DNA of 64,000 nucleotides from Pantoea sp. Lij88 (GTDB lineage Bacteria; Pseudomonadota; Gammaproteobacteria; Enterobacterales; Enterobacteriaceae): the NCBI RefSeq assembly GCF_030062155.1, contig NZ_CP118269.1:1054001-1118000 (forward strand), read 5' to 3'. The notes under the pieces were generated by a model. It made no database searches. It was given only the letters and a program-made list of their open reading frames with translations, and was not told the origin of the DNA. The position numbers were made by a program, and so were the translations under genes. This document shows positions 10,486-19,975 of this stretch, piece by piece (positions within the stretch are counted from its first letter, which is position 1; every line of letters begins with the position of its first letter).

Positions 10486-10511
10486 GAGGGCCATCCGGCC
10501 CTCTTTTTTTT
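10486..10511 (+). terminator. Intrinsic terminator after der
   Basis: GAGGGCC (10486-10492) and GGCCCTC (10497-10503) form a perfect 7-bp stem with a 4-nt loop, followed by eight T. Confidence 0.88.
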
Positions 10512-10547
10512 GCTCTGAATTCAGCAGGGCAGGGCAGGGAGAAAATA

Positions 10548-10769
10548 ATGAGTGTGATGTGTGAAAAATGTCAGCATCCGCTGTCGCTCAGCGACGGTGA
10601 ATTGAACTGCAGTGCCTGTGGTGCGCACTATCCCGCGCAACCCTGCTGTCCCGCGTGTCGCCAGCCGCTGGAAGTGCTGAAAGCCTGCGGCGCAGTGGAC
10701 TATTTTTGCCGTAACGGACATGGGCTGATTTCCCGCAGGCGCGTACTTTTCCAGCCGCCAGGTCACTGA
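10548..10769 (+). CDS. yfgJ: YfgJ-type zinc-ribbon protein
   Basis: This small 73-residue protein carries CxxC pairs CEKC (5-8), CSAC (20-23) and CPAC (34-37), plus CGAVDYFCRNGHG, the pattern of a double zinc ribbon. It closely resembles E. coli YfgJ, especially the stretch LKACGAVDYFC, and occupies the same place beside der. Its function is not established; zinc ribbons of this size usually mediate protein or nucleic-acid contacts. The ATG at 10548 has GGGAG eight bases upstream. In E. coli xseA follows here; in this genome gcd and a protease locus intervene. Confidence 0.88.
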   Translation: MSVMCEKCQHPLSLSDGELNCSACGAHYPAQPCCPACRQPLEVLKACGAVDYFCRNGHGLISRRRVLFQPPGH

Positions 10770-10871
10770 CGCCGCTTTCAGCTACGCTTAATCTGTCTGA
10801 GAATCCATAGCGACGCCCGGCCCTTTTTGTAGCAAAAATGCTATTGAGCCGTAACAAACCGGTTGGATATG

Positions 10872-10901
10872 TTCACTCTGTAACGTACCAGGTGGTACAA
10901 T
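10872..10901 (+). promoter_or_regulatory. Candidate gcd promoter with embedded palindrome
   Basis: TTCACT (10872-10877) and TACAAT (10896-10901) are spaced by 18 bp. Between them and overlapping the -10 is a perfect inverted repeat GTACCA-GG-TGGTAC (10885-10898), the arrangement expected of a repressor site. The regulator is unknown. It lies in the 312-bp gene-free interval 10770-11081. Confidence 0.5.
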
Positions 10902-10930
10902 CCTGCCGCGTCGTGGGAGGGGTCTGCCAC

Positions 10931-11053
10931 ATCTGTGCTCTTCCGGCCCACAGATTCTCACGGACGCGGGTCTGTTTATATTCGATTTGAAACCGAGCGA
11001 TGCTCTGCGCGCACCTGTTAACGCGCCGGAGTCCGGACAGCACCTGTCCGGAC
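10931..11053 (+). promoter_or_regulatory. Structured 5' leader of gcd
   Basis: Between the candidate promoter and the gcd start are two clear hairpins: ATCTGTG/CACAGAT (10931-10937 with 10949-10955) and the perfect 10-bp GTCCGGACAG/CTGTCCGGAC (11031-11040 with 11044-11053, 3-nt loop). The second ends 28 bp before the ATG and has no long T-run, so it is not a normal terminator. It may affect mRNA stability or translation. Confidence 0.45.
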
Positions 11054-11081
11054 GCTCTGTTTATTCAGGAGAGTAAGTGTT

Positions 11082-13523
11082 ATGGCTGAAACATCCTCCC
11101 GTTCCGGAAAGGGGCTGGGAATAGCATCCGTGCTGCTCGGACTGGTGCTGCTTGCCACCGGTCTGTTTTTTGCAATTGGCGGCGGTAAACTGGTTGCCCT
11201 GGGCGGCAGCGCGTACTTTTTAATTGCGGGTATCGTGACTGTCCTCTCCGCCATTCAGTTCTTCCGTCGCAAATCATCGGCAGTGGTTCTGTTCCTGCTG
11301 GTCTTTATCGGCACCCTGATCTGGTCGCTGTTCGACGCGGGTCTGGAGTTCTGGCCGCTGGTATCGCGCCTGATGGTGCCAGCCGGACTGATGGTGCTGG
11401 CCTTCCTGATCTGGCCTTCACTGCGTAAGCACGAAGGTAAGCACTCACTGGCAAAACCGTCCTACGTCTTCTCTGCGCTGCTGGCGGCAGGCATGGTGGT
11501 CACCATGGTGCAGATGTTTCAGCCACATCCTACCGTTGCAGCCACAGGCGAAGAGCTGCCACTGATTCCGGTTGATAAAGCGAAACAGCAGAAAGACTGG
11601 GATAACTACGGTAACACGCCGCAGGGCAGCCGCTTTGTGGCGCTGGATCAGATCACCCGCGACAACGTGAAAGATCTGCAGGTCGCCTGGACCTTCCGCA
11701 CCGGTGATACGCCTGTCAGCCCGACCGGTAACGGCGCAGAAGATCAGCAGACGCCGTTGCAGATTGGCAACACACTTTATCTCTGTACGCCGCACAACAA
11801 CGTCATTGCCGTTGAAGCCAACACGGGTAAGCAGATCTGGAAACGTGAAATCAACGCCCAGGCTGAAGTCTGGCCGCGCTGCCGTGGTCTGGCTTACTTT
11901 GACGCCACCAAACCTGTGCAACAGCCGGACAAGCCGGGTTCAGTCCCGGTGACGGCGGCTGTGCTGCCAGCCGGTGACAGCTGTCAGCGCCGTATTCTGA
12001 TGAACACCATCGACGCGCGTCTGATTGCGATCAACGCCGACAACGGTGAGTTCTGTGAAGACTTTGGCGATCACGGCATTGTTGATCTTAAAGCCGGTAT
12101 GGGTAAGGCACCGGATCCGCAATATCAGCTGACTTCTGCGCCAACGCTGGCCGGCACCACCGTCGTAGTGGGTGGTCGTGTCGCGGATAACGTGCAGACC
12201 GATATGCCTGGCGGCGTGTTGCGTGGCTTTGACGTTATCACCGGCAAAATGCGCTGGGCGTTTGACCCAGGCAATGTTGACCCGAATGCGATTCTGATGC
12301 CGGGTAAAGATTACACCCGCAGTACGCCGAACTCCTGGGCACCGATGTCCTACGACCCGTCAATGAACACCGTGTTCATTCCGATGGGCAGTTCGTCAGT
12401 GGACCTGTGGGGCGCGAACCGTACCGAACTGGATCACAAATATGGTGCTTCAGTGCTGGCGCTGGATGCTACGACCGGTAAAGAGAAGTGGGTCTATCAG
12501 ACCGTGCATAACGATCTGTGGGACTTTGACCTGCCGATGCAGCCAAGCCTGATCGACTTCCCGCAAAAAGATGGCAGCACCACGCCAGCGGTCGTGATTG
12601 GCGGCAAAACCGGTATGATCTTCGTGCTTGACCGTATGACCGGCAAGCCGCTGACTAAAGTCGAAGAACTGCCGATGCCGCAGGGTCATATCCCGAACGA
12701 GCAGTACACCAAAACGCAGCCACACTCGACCGGTATGCCGCAGATTGGCAACCAGACGCTGAAAGAGTCTGACATGTGGGGTGCAACGCCGTTTGATCAG
12801 CTGGCCTGCCGCATTGGCTTTAAATCAATGCGCTATAACGGTCTGTTCACCGTGCCGGATACCGATAAGTCTCTGAGCTTCCCGGGTTCACTGGGCGGTA
12901 TGAACTGGGGCAGCATGTCGATCGATCCGAACAACCACCTGTTGTTCGTCAATGACATGCGTCTGGGCCTGTGGGTTCAGATGATCCCGGCGGATACCGA
13001 TAAAACGGCGCGTGGCAGTAATGGCGGCGAAGCGATAAACACCGGTATGGGTGCGGTTCCGCTGAAAGGCACGCCATATGCGGTGAATAAAAACCGCTTT
13101 ATGTCACCACTGGGCATCCCTTGTCAGAAGCCACCGTTTGGTACGCTGTCGGCGATTGACATGAAAACGCAGAAAATCGTCTGGCAGGTGCCGGTCGGTA
13201 CTGTGCAGGACACCGGTCCGTTCGGCATCAAGATGCGCATGAAAATGCCAATTGGTATGCCAACGCTGGGCGGTACGCTGGCAACGCAGGGTGGCCTGGT
13301 GTTCATCGCCGGAACACAGGATTACTACCTGCGCGCCTTTGACTCTTCAACCGGTAAAGAGGTGTGGAAAGCACGTCTGCCGGTGGGCAGTCAGGGCGGC
13401 CCGATGAGCTACGTCTCACCGAAAGATGGTAAGCAGTACATCCTGATTTCGGCAGGTGGCGCACGTCAGTCACCGGACCGTGGTGATTACGTGATTGCTT
13501 ACGCGCTGCCCGACAGCAAGTAA
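11082..13523 (+). CDS. gcd: Membrane-bound PQQ-dependent glucose dehydrogenase
   Basis: Gcd oxidises glucose to glucono-lactone on the periplasmic face and passes electrons to ubiquinone; the gluconate released acidifies the surroundings and underlies mineral-phosphate solubilisation in plant-associated bacteria. The 813-residue protein has an N-terminal anchor of five membrane helices (about residues 10-145) and a PQQ beta-propeller from about 165, with W-motifs such as DWDNYGNTPQGSRF near 175 and blade repeats through VWKARLPVGSQGGPMSYV. Length fits the family (E. coli 796 aa). It is a single-gene unit with its own structured leader and a strong terminator. E. coli carries gcd elsewhere, so here it is an insertion or relocation. 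No PQQ biosynthesis genes are in the window. Confidence 0.95.
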   Translation: MAETSSRSGKGLGIASVLLGLVLLATGLFFAIGGGKLVALGGSAYFLIAGIVTVLSAIQFFRRKSSAVVLFLLVFIGTLIWSLFDAGLEFWPLVSRLMVPAGLMVLAFLIWPSLRKHEGKHSLAKPSYVFSALLAAGMVVTMVQMFQPHPTVAATGEELPLIPVDKAKQQKDWDNYGNTPQGSRFVALDQITRDNVKDLQVAWTFRTGDTPVSPTGNGAEDQQTPLQIGNTLYLCTPHNNVIAVEANTGKQIWKREINAQAEVWPRCRGLAYFDATKPVQQPDKPGSVPVTAAVLPAGDSCQRRILMNTIDARLIAINADNGEFCEDFGDHGIVDLKAGMGKAPDPQYQLTSAPTLAGTTVVVGGRVADNVQTDMPGGVLRGFDVITGKMRWAFDPGNVDPNAILMPGKDYTRSTPNSWAPMSYDPSMNTVFIPMGSSSVDLWGANRTELDHKYGASVLALDATTGKEKWVYQTVHNDLWDFDLPMQPSLIDFPQKDGSTTPAVVIGGKTGMIFVLDRMTGKPLTKVEELPMPQGHIPNEQYTKTQPHSTGMPQIGNQTLKESDMWGATPFDQLACRIGFKSMRYNGLFTVPDTDKSLSFPGSLGGMNWGSMSIDPNNHLLFVNDMRLGLWVQMIPADTDKTARGSNGGEAINTGMGAVPLKGTPYAVNKNRFMSPLGIPCQKPPFGTLSAIDMKTQKIVWQVPVGTVQDTGPFGIKMRMKMPIGMPTLGGTLATQGGLVFIAGTQDYYLRAFDSSTGKEVWKARLPVGSQGGPMSYVSPKDGKQYILISAGGARQSPDRGDYVIAYALPDSK

Positions 13524-13535
13524 CCACGCTTAAGG

Positions 13536-13567
13536 AAAAGGGCCGACATTGTCGGCCCTTTTTTTTT
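13536..13567. terminator. Strong terminator between gcd and the protease inhibitor gene
   Basis: AAAAGGGCCGAC (13536-13547) and GTCGGCCCTTTT (13551-13562) form a perfect 12-bp stem with a 3-nt loop, followed by T to 13567. A-rich on the left and T-rich on the right, it can serve both converging units. Confidence 0.9.
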
Positions 13568-13569
13568 GC

Positions 13570-13902
13570 TTATTTCCCGTCGCGCCACAGCGCCTGCAAC
13601 TCTGGTGGCGCCACCTGTTCCGGAATCAGCAGCACAATCGTGCCCACCTCGCGGCGGGTAGCATACTGAATCTGGATGCGGAAATAGCGCTGGTCGCCAC
13701 TGCCCACCTGCGCGGCCTTCTCCTCGGGTTCACCCAGCGGCATCGCCTGCTCCAGCGCATGACAGACGCGCTGCTTTTCAGGAGGCGGCAGCTCGCCCAG
13801 CATAAAGCGACGTTCGGCGCGCAGCCCCGGAATAAAGGCCATGCCGCCTTCACGCGCGACGATGATGGTGGCATCATCGGTGAGTTCGGGCAGTTCACTC
13901 AT
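13570..13902 (-). CDS. Emfourin-like protealysin inhibitor
   Basis: The 110-residue acidic protein (MSELPELTDDATIIVAREGG...) has no signal peptide and resembles emfourin, the small proteinaceous inhibitor encoded next to protealysin in Serratia. The conserved region IIVAREGGMAFIPGL and the C-terminal LLIPEQVAPPELQALW fit this family from memory. The start is the ATG at 13900-13902, overlapping the protease TGA by 4 bp (ATGA); an in-frame ATG 21 bp further upstream would lie inside the protease gene. Tight coupling downstream of the protease supports a protease/inhibitor pair. Confidence 0.75.
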   Translation of the reverse strand: MSELPELTDDATIIVAREGGMAFIPGLRAERRFMLGELPPPEKQRVCHALEQAMPLGEPEEKAAQVGSGDQRYFRIQIQYATRREVGTIVLLIPEQVAPPELQALWRDGK

Positions 13903-14912
13903 AGCACGCCAACCTCCTTCCACGCCTGTTCAATGGCACTGCTGACCGAGTCGTTGAACCGCTTTTTACCATGCTGAACGGTGAAGCGGGCAAAGGTTTT
14001 AAAGTCCGCATTCTGCGGGAGTTCGTCGTCACACACGGTGTCGTACCAGGCATATCCCGCCTGTTCCCACGCATGACCGCCCAGCGCGGTAGCCGCCAGA
14101 TAAAAGGCTCGGTTAGGAATGCCGGAGTTAATATGAACCCCGCCGTTATCTTCCCGGGTCTTCACGTAGTGATCCATGTGTGCCGGCTGCGGATCTTTGC
14201 CCAGCATTGGATCATCGTAGGCGGTGCCGGGTTCACACATCGATCGCAGACCACGCCCGTTAATCCCCTTCGCCAGCAGGCCTTCACCGATGAGCCAGTC
14301 AGCCTCATCGGCGCGCTGTTTTTTGCTGAACTGTTTGACCAGCGAGCCAAAAACGTCCGACAGCGACTCATTCAGCGCACCAGCCTGTTCAAAGTAGATC
14401 AGCCCGGCTTCATTTTCTGTGACGCCATGCGCCAGTTCGTGCGCCACAACGTCAATCGCAATGGTGAAGCGGTTAAAGATTTCGCCGTCGCCGTCTCCAA
14501 ATACCATCTGTTGACCGTTCCAGAAGGCATTCTGGTATTTCTCGCCGTAATGCACGGTACCCAGTAATTTCAGCCCCTGATTATCCAGTGAGTTTCGCTG
14601 ATAAGCCTGCCAGAAGAAATCATAGGTCACGCCCAGATAATCCCAGGCTTCCTCAGCCGCCACATCATCATTACCGGGCTGGCCCTCCTGGCGAATCAGC
14701 TTACCCGGCAGAGTTTCCTGACTTTGCGCATCATAAATTTCACGATCCACATGACCGCCTGCCGCCGTTTTGACGCCGGTCGGCTTTTGCCAGTGCTCCG
14801 CCATCAGGTGCTGAACGTGTGTCAGGGTGCGACGCGCCTGCTCCTGCTGGTGGCCGGAACCGTGCGCGATGATTTTGCGAAGGATGTAGGGAGGAATAAC
14901 GCAGTAAGCCAT
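13899..14912 (-). CDS. Protealysin-like M4 (thermolysin-family) metalloprotease
   Basis: This 337-residue zinc metalloprotease has the M4 motif HELAH (His158, Glu159, His162) and the third zinc ligand Glu182 in the NESLSDVFG motif, with a C-terminal thermolysin domain including HINSGIPNRAFYLAA. There is no signal peptide; instead a short propeptide (about residues 1-45) begins with the PPYILR motif typical of protealysin precursors. Such enzymes are made in the cytoplasm, self-process, and have been linked in Serratia to actin cleavage and host-cell invasion. It forms a two-gene operon with an emfourin-like inhibitor. Placement between gcd and xseA marks an accessory insertion. Confidence 0.92.
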   Translation of the reverse strand: MAYCVIPPYILRKIIAHGSGHQQEQARRTLTHVQHLMAEHWQKPTGVKTAAGGHVDREIYDAQSQETLPGKLIRQEGQPGNDDVAAEEAWDYLGVTYDFFWQAYQRNSLDNQGLKLLGTVHYGEKYQNAFWNGQQMVFGDGDGEIFNRFTIAIDVVAHELAHGVTENEAGLIYFEQAGALNESLSDVFGSLVKQFSKKQRADEADWLIGEGLLAKGINGRGLRSMCEPGTAYDDPMLGKDPQPAHMDHYVKTREDNGGVHINSGIPNRAFYLAATALGGHAWEQAGYAWYDTVCDDELPQNADFKTFARFTVQHGKKRFNDSVSSAIEQAWKEVGVL

Positions 14913-15029
14913 CTGAAACTCCTTGGCACTATGAATGTGTCAAAAAGTATAGACCCGCCAGGCTGGTTAGACCTCATTCATGAGGCCAGCGGTGAGTGGA
15001 AAAGTGTGAGCAGAAGGGCAGAGCCAGCG

Positions 15030-16403
15030 TCAGGAAGCGGTCTTGCGGCGGCGCTTTTTCTCAGGCAACAACTGTGTCACCTGGCTTTCAACCCAGCCGT
15101 CATCAAGGCGGGTGCGCAGCAGATCGCCGCTCTGAAGCTGTGCGGTTTTCTTCACCACCTGTCCGGCGGTGTCAGTGGTCACGCTAAAACCACGCGCCAG
15201 CGTCGCCAGCGGGCTGACGCCTTCCAGCTGTGCCACCAACTGACCAAACGTCTGTTTACTGCTGCTGAGCTGTTTCGTCATGCTCTGCTGCAGGCGATAG
15301 TGCCAGCTTTGCAGCTGCTTTTGCGCCTCAAACAGGCGCTGCTGCGGCTGCTGAGTGTTAAGCCGGTGCGACAGGCGATCCTGCTGACGTGTGGCCTGAC
15401 GCAGGCGGGTTTCCATCGCTTCACCCAGACGCTGCTGCAGACGGAACAGCGCGGTCTGCTGACGGGCCAGACGCAGCTGTGGATGCTGCTGCTGCAGACG
15501 ATGCTCAAGACGGGTGTAAAGCCGCTGCTGGCGCGCCAGGTAATAATCCATCGCCATCTCCAGCCGCTGCTGCTGTGACTGCAACTGACGCAGCAGCTCA
15601 AGCTGGTTACGGCTGACAATTTCAGCCGCGGCGGAAGGGGTGGGTGCGCGTAAATCGGCGACGAAGTCAGCAATGGTGACGTCGGTTTCATGCCCGACCG
15701 CGCTGACGATGGGAATGCGGCTGGCAAAAATAGCGCGCGCCACACGTTCGTCGTTAAAGCTCCATAAATCTTCCAGCGAGCCACCGCCGCGCCCGACGAT
15801 TAAGACGTCGCACTCGTTGCGCAGGTTAGCCATTTCAATCGCGCGGACGATAGCCGCTGGCGCATCGACGCCCTGAACCACGGTCGGATAAATCACGACG
15901 GGCAGGGAGGGATCGCGGCGATGCAGCACGCGTAACACATCGTGCAGCGCCGCGCCGGTGGAGGAGGTGATGACCCCGACCTGACGCGCCGGTTCCGGCA
16001 GCGGTTGCTTATGCTGCGGATCGAACAGTCCTTCGGTCGCCAGCTTTGCCTTCAGCAGTTCAAACTGCTGCTGCAGCAAGCCTTCACCCGCCGGATGCAT
16101 ACTTTCGGCAATCAGCTGATAGTCACCGCGGGGTTCATAGAGCGTGATATTGGCGCGAACCAGCACCTGCTGACCATGCTGCGGTCGGAAAGTGACGCGC
16201 CGGTTGCTGTTGCGGAACATGGCGCAGCGAACCTGAGCGCCATCATCTTTCAGCGTGAAGTACCAGTGACCGGAAGCCGGTTGGGTGAAGTTGGAGATCT
16301 CGGCGCTGATCCAGACCAGGCCCATCTCTTTCTCCAGCAGCTGACGCACTGTCGTATTGAGACGGCTGACGGTAAAAATATTGGCGATGGGTGGCAGCGA
16401 CAT
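15030..16403 (-). CDS. xseA: Exodeoxyribonuclease VII large subunit
   Basis: XseA is the catalytic subunit of ExoVII, which degrades single-stranded DNA to short oligonucleotides. The 457-residue protein has an N-terminal OB fold ([15 protein letters not shown], then [20 protein letters not shown] region), a central nuclease domain with [16 protein letters not shown] and [28 protein letters not shown], and a long Gln/Leu/Arg-rich coiled coil (about 265-400) that binds XseB. The start is placed at ATG 16401-16403; extending the frame gives only a TTG start. It is divergent from guaB, the conserved arrangement. Confidence 0.95.
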   Translation of the reverse strand: MSLPPIANIFTVSRLNTTVRQLLEKEMGLVWISAEISNFTQPASGHWYFTLKDDGAQVRCAMFRNSNRRVTFRPQHGQQVLVRANITLYEPRGDYQLIAESMHPAGEGLLQQQFELLKAKLATEGLFDPQHKQPLPEPARQVGVITSSTGAALHDVLRVLHRRDPSLPVVIYPTVVQGVDAPAAIVRAIEMANLRNECDVLIVGRGGGSLEDLWSFNDERVARAIFASRIPIVSAVGHETDVTIADFVADLRAPTPSAAAEIVSRNQLELLRQLQSQQQRLEMAMDYYLARQQRLYTRLEHRLQQQHPQLRLARQQTALFRLQQRLGEAMETRLRQATRQQDRLSHRLNTQQPQQRLFEAQKQLQSWHYRLQQSMTKQLSSSKQTFGQLVAQLEGVSPLATLARGFSVTTDTAGQVVKKTAQLQSGDLLRTRLDDGWVESQVTQLLPEKKRRRKTAS

Positions 16404-16496
16404 GTGACGAAGATCAAATTCCAAATCAGCAGGTTAATTCATCGATACTACATTGCTGCCGGTGTGGATCAAGAGTTTTTCGTAAATAATGCTGGA

Positions 16497-16521
16497 GGCA
16501 ATCGATTACGGCCTGTATAAT
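16497..16521 (+). promoter_or_regulatory. guaBA promoter with PurR-like box
   Basis: TATAAT at 16516-16521 is followed by a GC-rich discriminator (GCCGCGGC), as expected for a stringently controlled promoter. Just upstream, GGCAATCGATTACG (16497-16510) matches 10 of 14 positions of the PurR core CGCAAACGTTTGCG and would overlap the -35/spacer. The -35 itself is weak. Confidence 0.5.
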
Positions 16522-16571
16522 GCCGCGGCAATATTTTATCTATTCTCAATCACCCGAGGTGGAGTATTGCC

Positions 16572-18038
16572 ATGTTAAGAATCGCTAAAGAAGCACTCAC
16601 TTTTGACGACGTTCTGCTCGTCCCTGCACACTCCACCGTCCTGCCTAATACGGCCGATCTCAGCACTCAGCTGACCAAAAATATCCGTTTAAATATTCCT
16701 ATGCTCTCCGCTGCCATGGACACCGTGACCGAAGCGGGCCTGGCGATTGCGCTGGCACAGGAAGGCGGCCTTGGCTTCATCCATAAAAACATGTCGATTG
16801 AACGCCAGGCGGACGAAGTGCGCAAGGTGAAGAAACATGAAAGCGGCGTGGTCACTGAACCCCAGACCGTCCTGCCAACCACGCCACTGGCTGACGTTAA
16901 AGTGCTGACCGAGCGCAACGGCTTTGCAGGCTACCCGGTCGTCAACCGCGACAACGAACTGGTGGGTATCATCACCGGTCGTGACGTCCGCTTTGTCACC
17001 GACCTTTCTCAGCCTGTCTCTGCGGTCATGACCCCGAAAGATCGTCTGGTGACGGTGAAAGAGGGCGAAGCCCGTGATGTCGTGCTGCACAAAATGCACG
17101 AAAAGCGTGTTGAAAAAGCGCTGGTGGTGGATGACAGCTTCCATCTGCTGGGCATGATTACCGTTAAAGACTTCCAGAAAGCCGAACGTAAACCTAACGC
17201 CTGTAAAGATGCGCAGGGTCGTCTGCGTGTTGGTGCCGCGGTTGGTGCCGGTGCCGGTAACGAAGAGCGTATTGATGCGCTGGTCGCTGCGGGCGTTGAC
17301 GTGCTGCTGATTGACTCTTCACACGGCCACTCTGAAGGCGTGCTGTCACGCATCCGTGAAACCCGCGCTAAATATCCGGACCTGGAAATTGTTGGCGGTA
17401 ACGTGGCTACTGGTGCAGGCGCTCTGGCGCTGGTCGCGGCAGGCGTCAGCGCTGTTAAAGTGGGTATCGGTCCTGGCTCTATCTGTACGACCCGTATCGT
17501 GACCGGCGTGGGCGTTCCGCAGATCACGGCTGTCTCTGATGCCGTGACCGCGCTGGAAGGCACCGGTATTCCTGTTATCGCCGATGGCGGTATCCGCTTC
17601 TCTGGTGACATCGCGAAAGCGATCGCCGCCGGTGCGTCCTGTGTGATGGTGGGTTCAATGCTGGCGGGGACCGAAGAGTCACCGGGCGAGATCGAACTCT
17701 ATCAGGGCCGTTCATTCAAATCCTATCGCGGTATGGGTTCACTGGGCGCGATGTCCAAAGGCTCTTCTGACCGTTACTTCCAGACCGATAACGCCGCTGA
17801 CAAACTGGTGCCGGAAGGGATCGAAGGTCGCGTGGCCTATAAAGGCCGTCTGAAAGAGATCGTGCATCAGCAGATGGGCGGCCTGCGTTCGTGCATGGGC
17901 CTGACCGGTTGCCCGACTATTGACGACCTGCGCACCAAAGCGGAATTTGTCCGCATCAGCGGCGCGGGCATCAATGAGAGCCACGTGCATGACGTGACCA
18001 TCACCAAAGAGTCACCGAACTACCGCATGGGTTCATAA
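16572..18038 (+). CDS. guaB: Inosine-5'-monophosphate dehydrogenase
   Basis: IMPDH oxidises IMP to XMP, the first committed step toward GMP. The 488-residue protein has a TIM barrel interrupted by two CBS domains (about residues 93-205; the second begins [14 protein letters not shown]), the catalytic Cys305 in [11 protein letters not shown], the glycine loop [13 protein letters not shown] motif (DGGIRFSGD) and the flap region with [15 protein letters not shown]. It heads the guaBA operon; guaA starts 68 bp downstream past a hairpin. Confidence 0.97.
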   Translation: MLRIAKEALTFDDVLLVPAHSTVLPNTADLSTQLTKNIRLNIPMLSAAMDTVTEAGLAIALAQEGGLGFIHKNMSIERQADEVRKVKKHESGVVTEPQTVLPTTPLADVKVLTERNGFAGYPVVNRDNELVGIITGRDVRFVTDLSQPVSAVMTPKDRLVTVKEGEARDVVLHKMHEKRVEKALVVDDSFHLLGMITVKDFQKAERKPNACKDAQGRLRVGAAVGAGAGNEERIDALVAAGVDVLLIDSSHGHSEGVLSRIRETRAKYPDLEIVGGNVATGAGALALVAAGVSAVKVGIGPGSICTTRIVTGVGVPQITAVSDAVTALEGTGIPVIADGGIRFSGDIAKAIAAGASCVMVGSMLAGTEESPGEIELYQGRSFKSYRGMGSLGAMSKGSSDRYFQTDNAADKLVPEGIEGRVAYKGRLKEIVHQQMGGLRSCMGLTGCPTIDDLRTKAEFVRISGAGINESHVHDVTITKESPNYRMGS

Positions 18039-18050
18039 TCCCGATTTCCC

Positions 18051-18075
18051 GCCCGGCTCAAGCCGGGCGCTTTTA
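18051..18075 (+). terminator. Hairpin between guaB and guaA
   Basis: GCCCGGCT (18051-18058) and AGCCGGGC (18061-18068) are perfectly complementary, with CTTTTATT after. The T-run is short, so partial termination or a 3'-end stabiliser that lowers guaA relative to guaB is more likely than a full stop. Confidence 0.5.
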
Positions 18076-18106
18076 TTGATCAAGTCACCGTTCTGGAAAC
18101 CCCTCA

Positions 18107-19687
18107 ATGACGACGGAAAATATCCATAAGCATCGCATTCTGATTCTCGATTTCGGCTCACAATATACTCAGCTGGTTGCACGCCGCGTGCGCGAACTGG
18201 GCGTTTACTGTGAACTCTGGGCATGGGATGTCACCGAAGAGCAGATTCGCCAGTTCAATCCAAGCGGCATCATCCTTTCCGGTGGCCCGGAAAGCACCAC
18301 CGAACTGAACAGCCCGCGTGCCCCTGAATATGTCTTCAACGCTGGCGTGCCGGTGCTGGGCGTCTGCTACGGAATGCAGACCATGGCGATGCAGCTGGGC
18401 GGCACCGTTGCGGGCTCAAACGAGCGTGAGTTCGGTTATGCGCAGGTCGAAGTCACCACGCCAAGCGCGCTGGTTCGCGATATCGAAGATGCGATCAGCG
18501 CCGCCGGTAAACCTCTGCTGGATGTCTGGATGAGCCACGGTGACAAAGTCACGGCGATCCCGGCTGACTTCGTGACCGTTGCCAGCACAGAAACCTGTCC
18601 GTTCGCCATCATGGCCAACGAAGAGAAGCGTTTTTACGGCGTGCAGTTCCATCCGGAAGTGACCCATACCCGTCAGGGTCTGCGGATGCTCGAGCGCTTC
18701 ATCATCGACATCTGTGAATGTGAAGCCCTGTGGACGCCAGCCAAAATCATTGAAGATGCCGTTGAGCGCCTGCGTGAGCAGGTGGGTAACGACAAGGTGA
18801 TCCTTGGCCTGTCTGGTGGCGTGGACTCCTCTGTGACCGCAATGCTGCTGCATCGCGCCATCGGCGACCGTCTGACCTGCGTCTTCGTGGACAACGGCCT
18901 GCTGCGTCTGAACGAAGCAGAGCAGGTGATGGATATGTTTGGTGACCACTTCGGTCTCAACATCATCCATGTACCGGCTGAGATGCGCTTCCTGGATGCG
19001 CTGGCGGGTATTGATGAACCTGAAGCCAAACGTAAAACCATCGGCCGCGTCTTTGTGGAAGTGTTCGACGAAGAAGCACTGAAGCTGCAGGACGTTAAGT
19101 GGCTGGCGCAGGGCACCATCTATCCGGACGTGATTGAATCGGCGGCGTCTGCCACCGGTAAAGCACACGTCATTAAGTCGCACCACAACGTGGGTGGCCT
19201 GCCGAAAGAGATGAAGATGGGCCTGGTTGAGCCGCTGAAAGAGCTGTTCAAAGACGAAGTACGTAAGATTGGTCTGGAGCTGGGCCTGCCGTACGATATG
19301 CTGTTCCGCCATCCATTCCCGGGTCCGGGTCTGGGCGTGCGTGTGTTGGGCGAAGTGAAGAAAGAGTATTGCGACCTGCTGCGTCGTGCCGATGCCATCT
19401 TCATCGAAGAGCTGCACAAAGCGGATCTCTACAACAAAGTCAGCCAGGCGTTCACCGTCTTCCTGCCGGTTCGTTCGGTCGGCGTAATGGGTGATGGCCG
19501 TAAATATGACTGGGTTGTCTCGCTGCGTGCGGTGGAAACCATCGACTTTATGACCGCACACTGGGCGCACCTGCCATATGATTTCCTGGGCCGCGTCTCT
19601 AACCGCATCATCAATGAAGTCGATGGCATTTCCCGCGTGGTGTATGACATCAGCGGTAAGCCACCGGCGACGATTGAGTGGGAATAA
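18107..19687 (+). CDS. guaA: GMP synthase (glutamine-hydrolysing)
   Basis: GuaA aminates XMP to GMP. The 526-residue protein has an N-terminal class I glutamine amidotransferase domain with nucleophile Cys87 (GVCYGMQT) and the His-x-Glu of FHPEVTHT, then an ATP-pyrophosphatase domain with the P-loop SGGVDSS (about 236-242), and the C-terminal dimerisation domain ([25 protein letters not shown]). It is the second gene of guaBA and ends 31 bp before a strong terminator. Confidence 0.97.
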   Translation: MTTENIHKHRILILDFGSQYTQLVARRVRELGVYCELWAWDVTEEQIRQFNPSGIILSGGPESTTELNSPRAPEYVFNAGVPVLGVCYGMQTMAMQLGGTVAGSNEREFGYAQVEVTTPSALVRDIEDAISAAGKPLLDVWMSHGDKVTAIPADFVTVASTETCPFAIMANEEKRFYGVQFHPEVTHTRQGLRMLERFIIDICECEALWTPAKIIEDAVERLREQVGNDKVILGLSGGVDSSVTAMLLHRAIGDRLTCVFVDNGLLRLNEAEQVMDMFGDHFGLNIIHVPAEMRFLDALAGIDEPEAKRKTIGRVFVEVFDEEALKLQDVKWLAQGTIYPDVIESAASATGKAHVIKSHHNVGGLPKEMKMGLVEPLKELFKDEVRKIGLELGLPYDMLFRHPFPGPGLGVRVLGEVKKEYCDLLRRADAIFIEELHKADLYNKVSQAFTVFLPVRSVGVMGDGRKYDWVVSLRAVETIDFMTAHWAHLPYDFLGRVSNRIINEVDGISRVVYDISGKPPATIEWE

Positions 19688-19718
19688 ACCGGCCTCAGCC
19701 GGTTAATCTCTGACTCTG

Positions 19719-19744
19719 AAGCCCGCCTCCCGGCGGGCTTTTTT
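19719..19744 (+). terminator. Intrinsic terminator after guaBA
   Basis: AAGCCCGCC (19719-19727) and GGCGGGCTT (19732-19740) form a perfect 9-bp stem with a 4-nt loop, followed by a T-run to 19744. Confidence 0.88.
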
Positions 19745-19975
19745 ATTACTTCAACCTCTCGCAGCTTCACCGTTTTAACCTTTCACCACATCCGCTGACG
19801 CGGCTGGCGGTTTTCTGTTCACATTGCCGGGAATTACGCTATCCTCCATGCAGTAAAAGCCTGCACTTCACTTCAGCTGTGTCCTGCTTTCACCGATCTA
19901 TCCCAACGCCGCCGCTTACTGAAACCGCCTTCTTCTCAGGCGTTTCGTGATTCTTACGTCATCAGGAATGTAGTC

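Noticed and set aside
14724..15578. Forward frame of 284 codons across the start of the protease and the end of xseA
   Set aside because: Antisense to two well-supported genes, with Leu/Gln runs that mirror the xseA coiled coil.
18416..19570. Long reverse-strand open frame (384 codons) opposite guaA
   Set aside because: It is a composition shadow of guaA: His/Gln-rich, no family pattern, no ribosome binding site.
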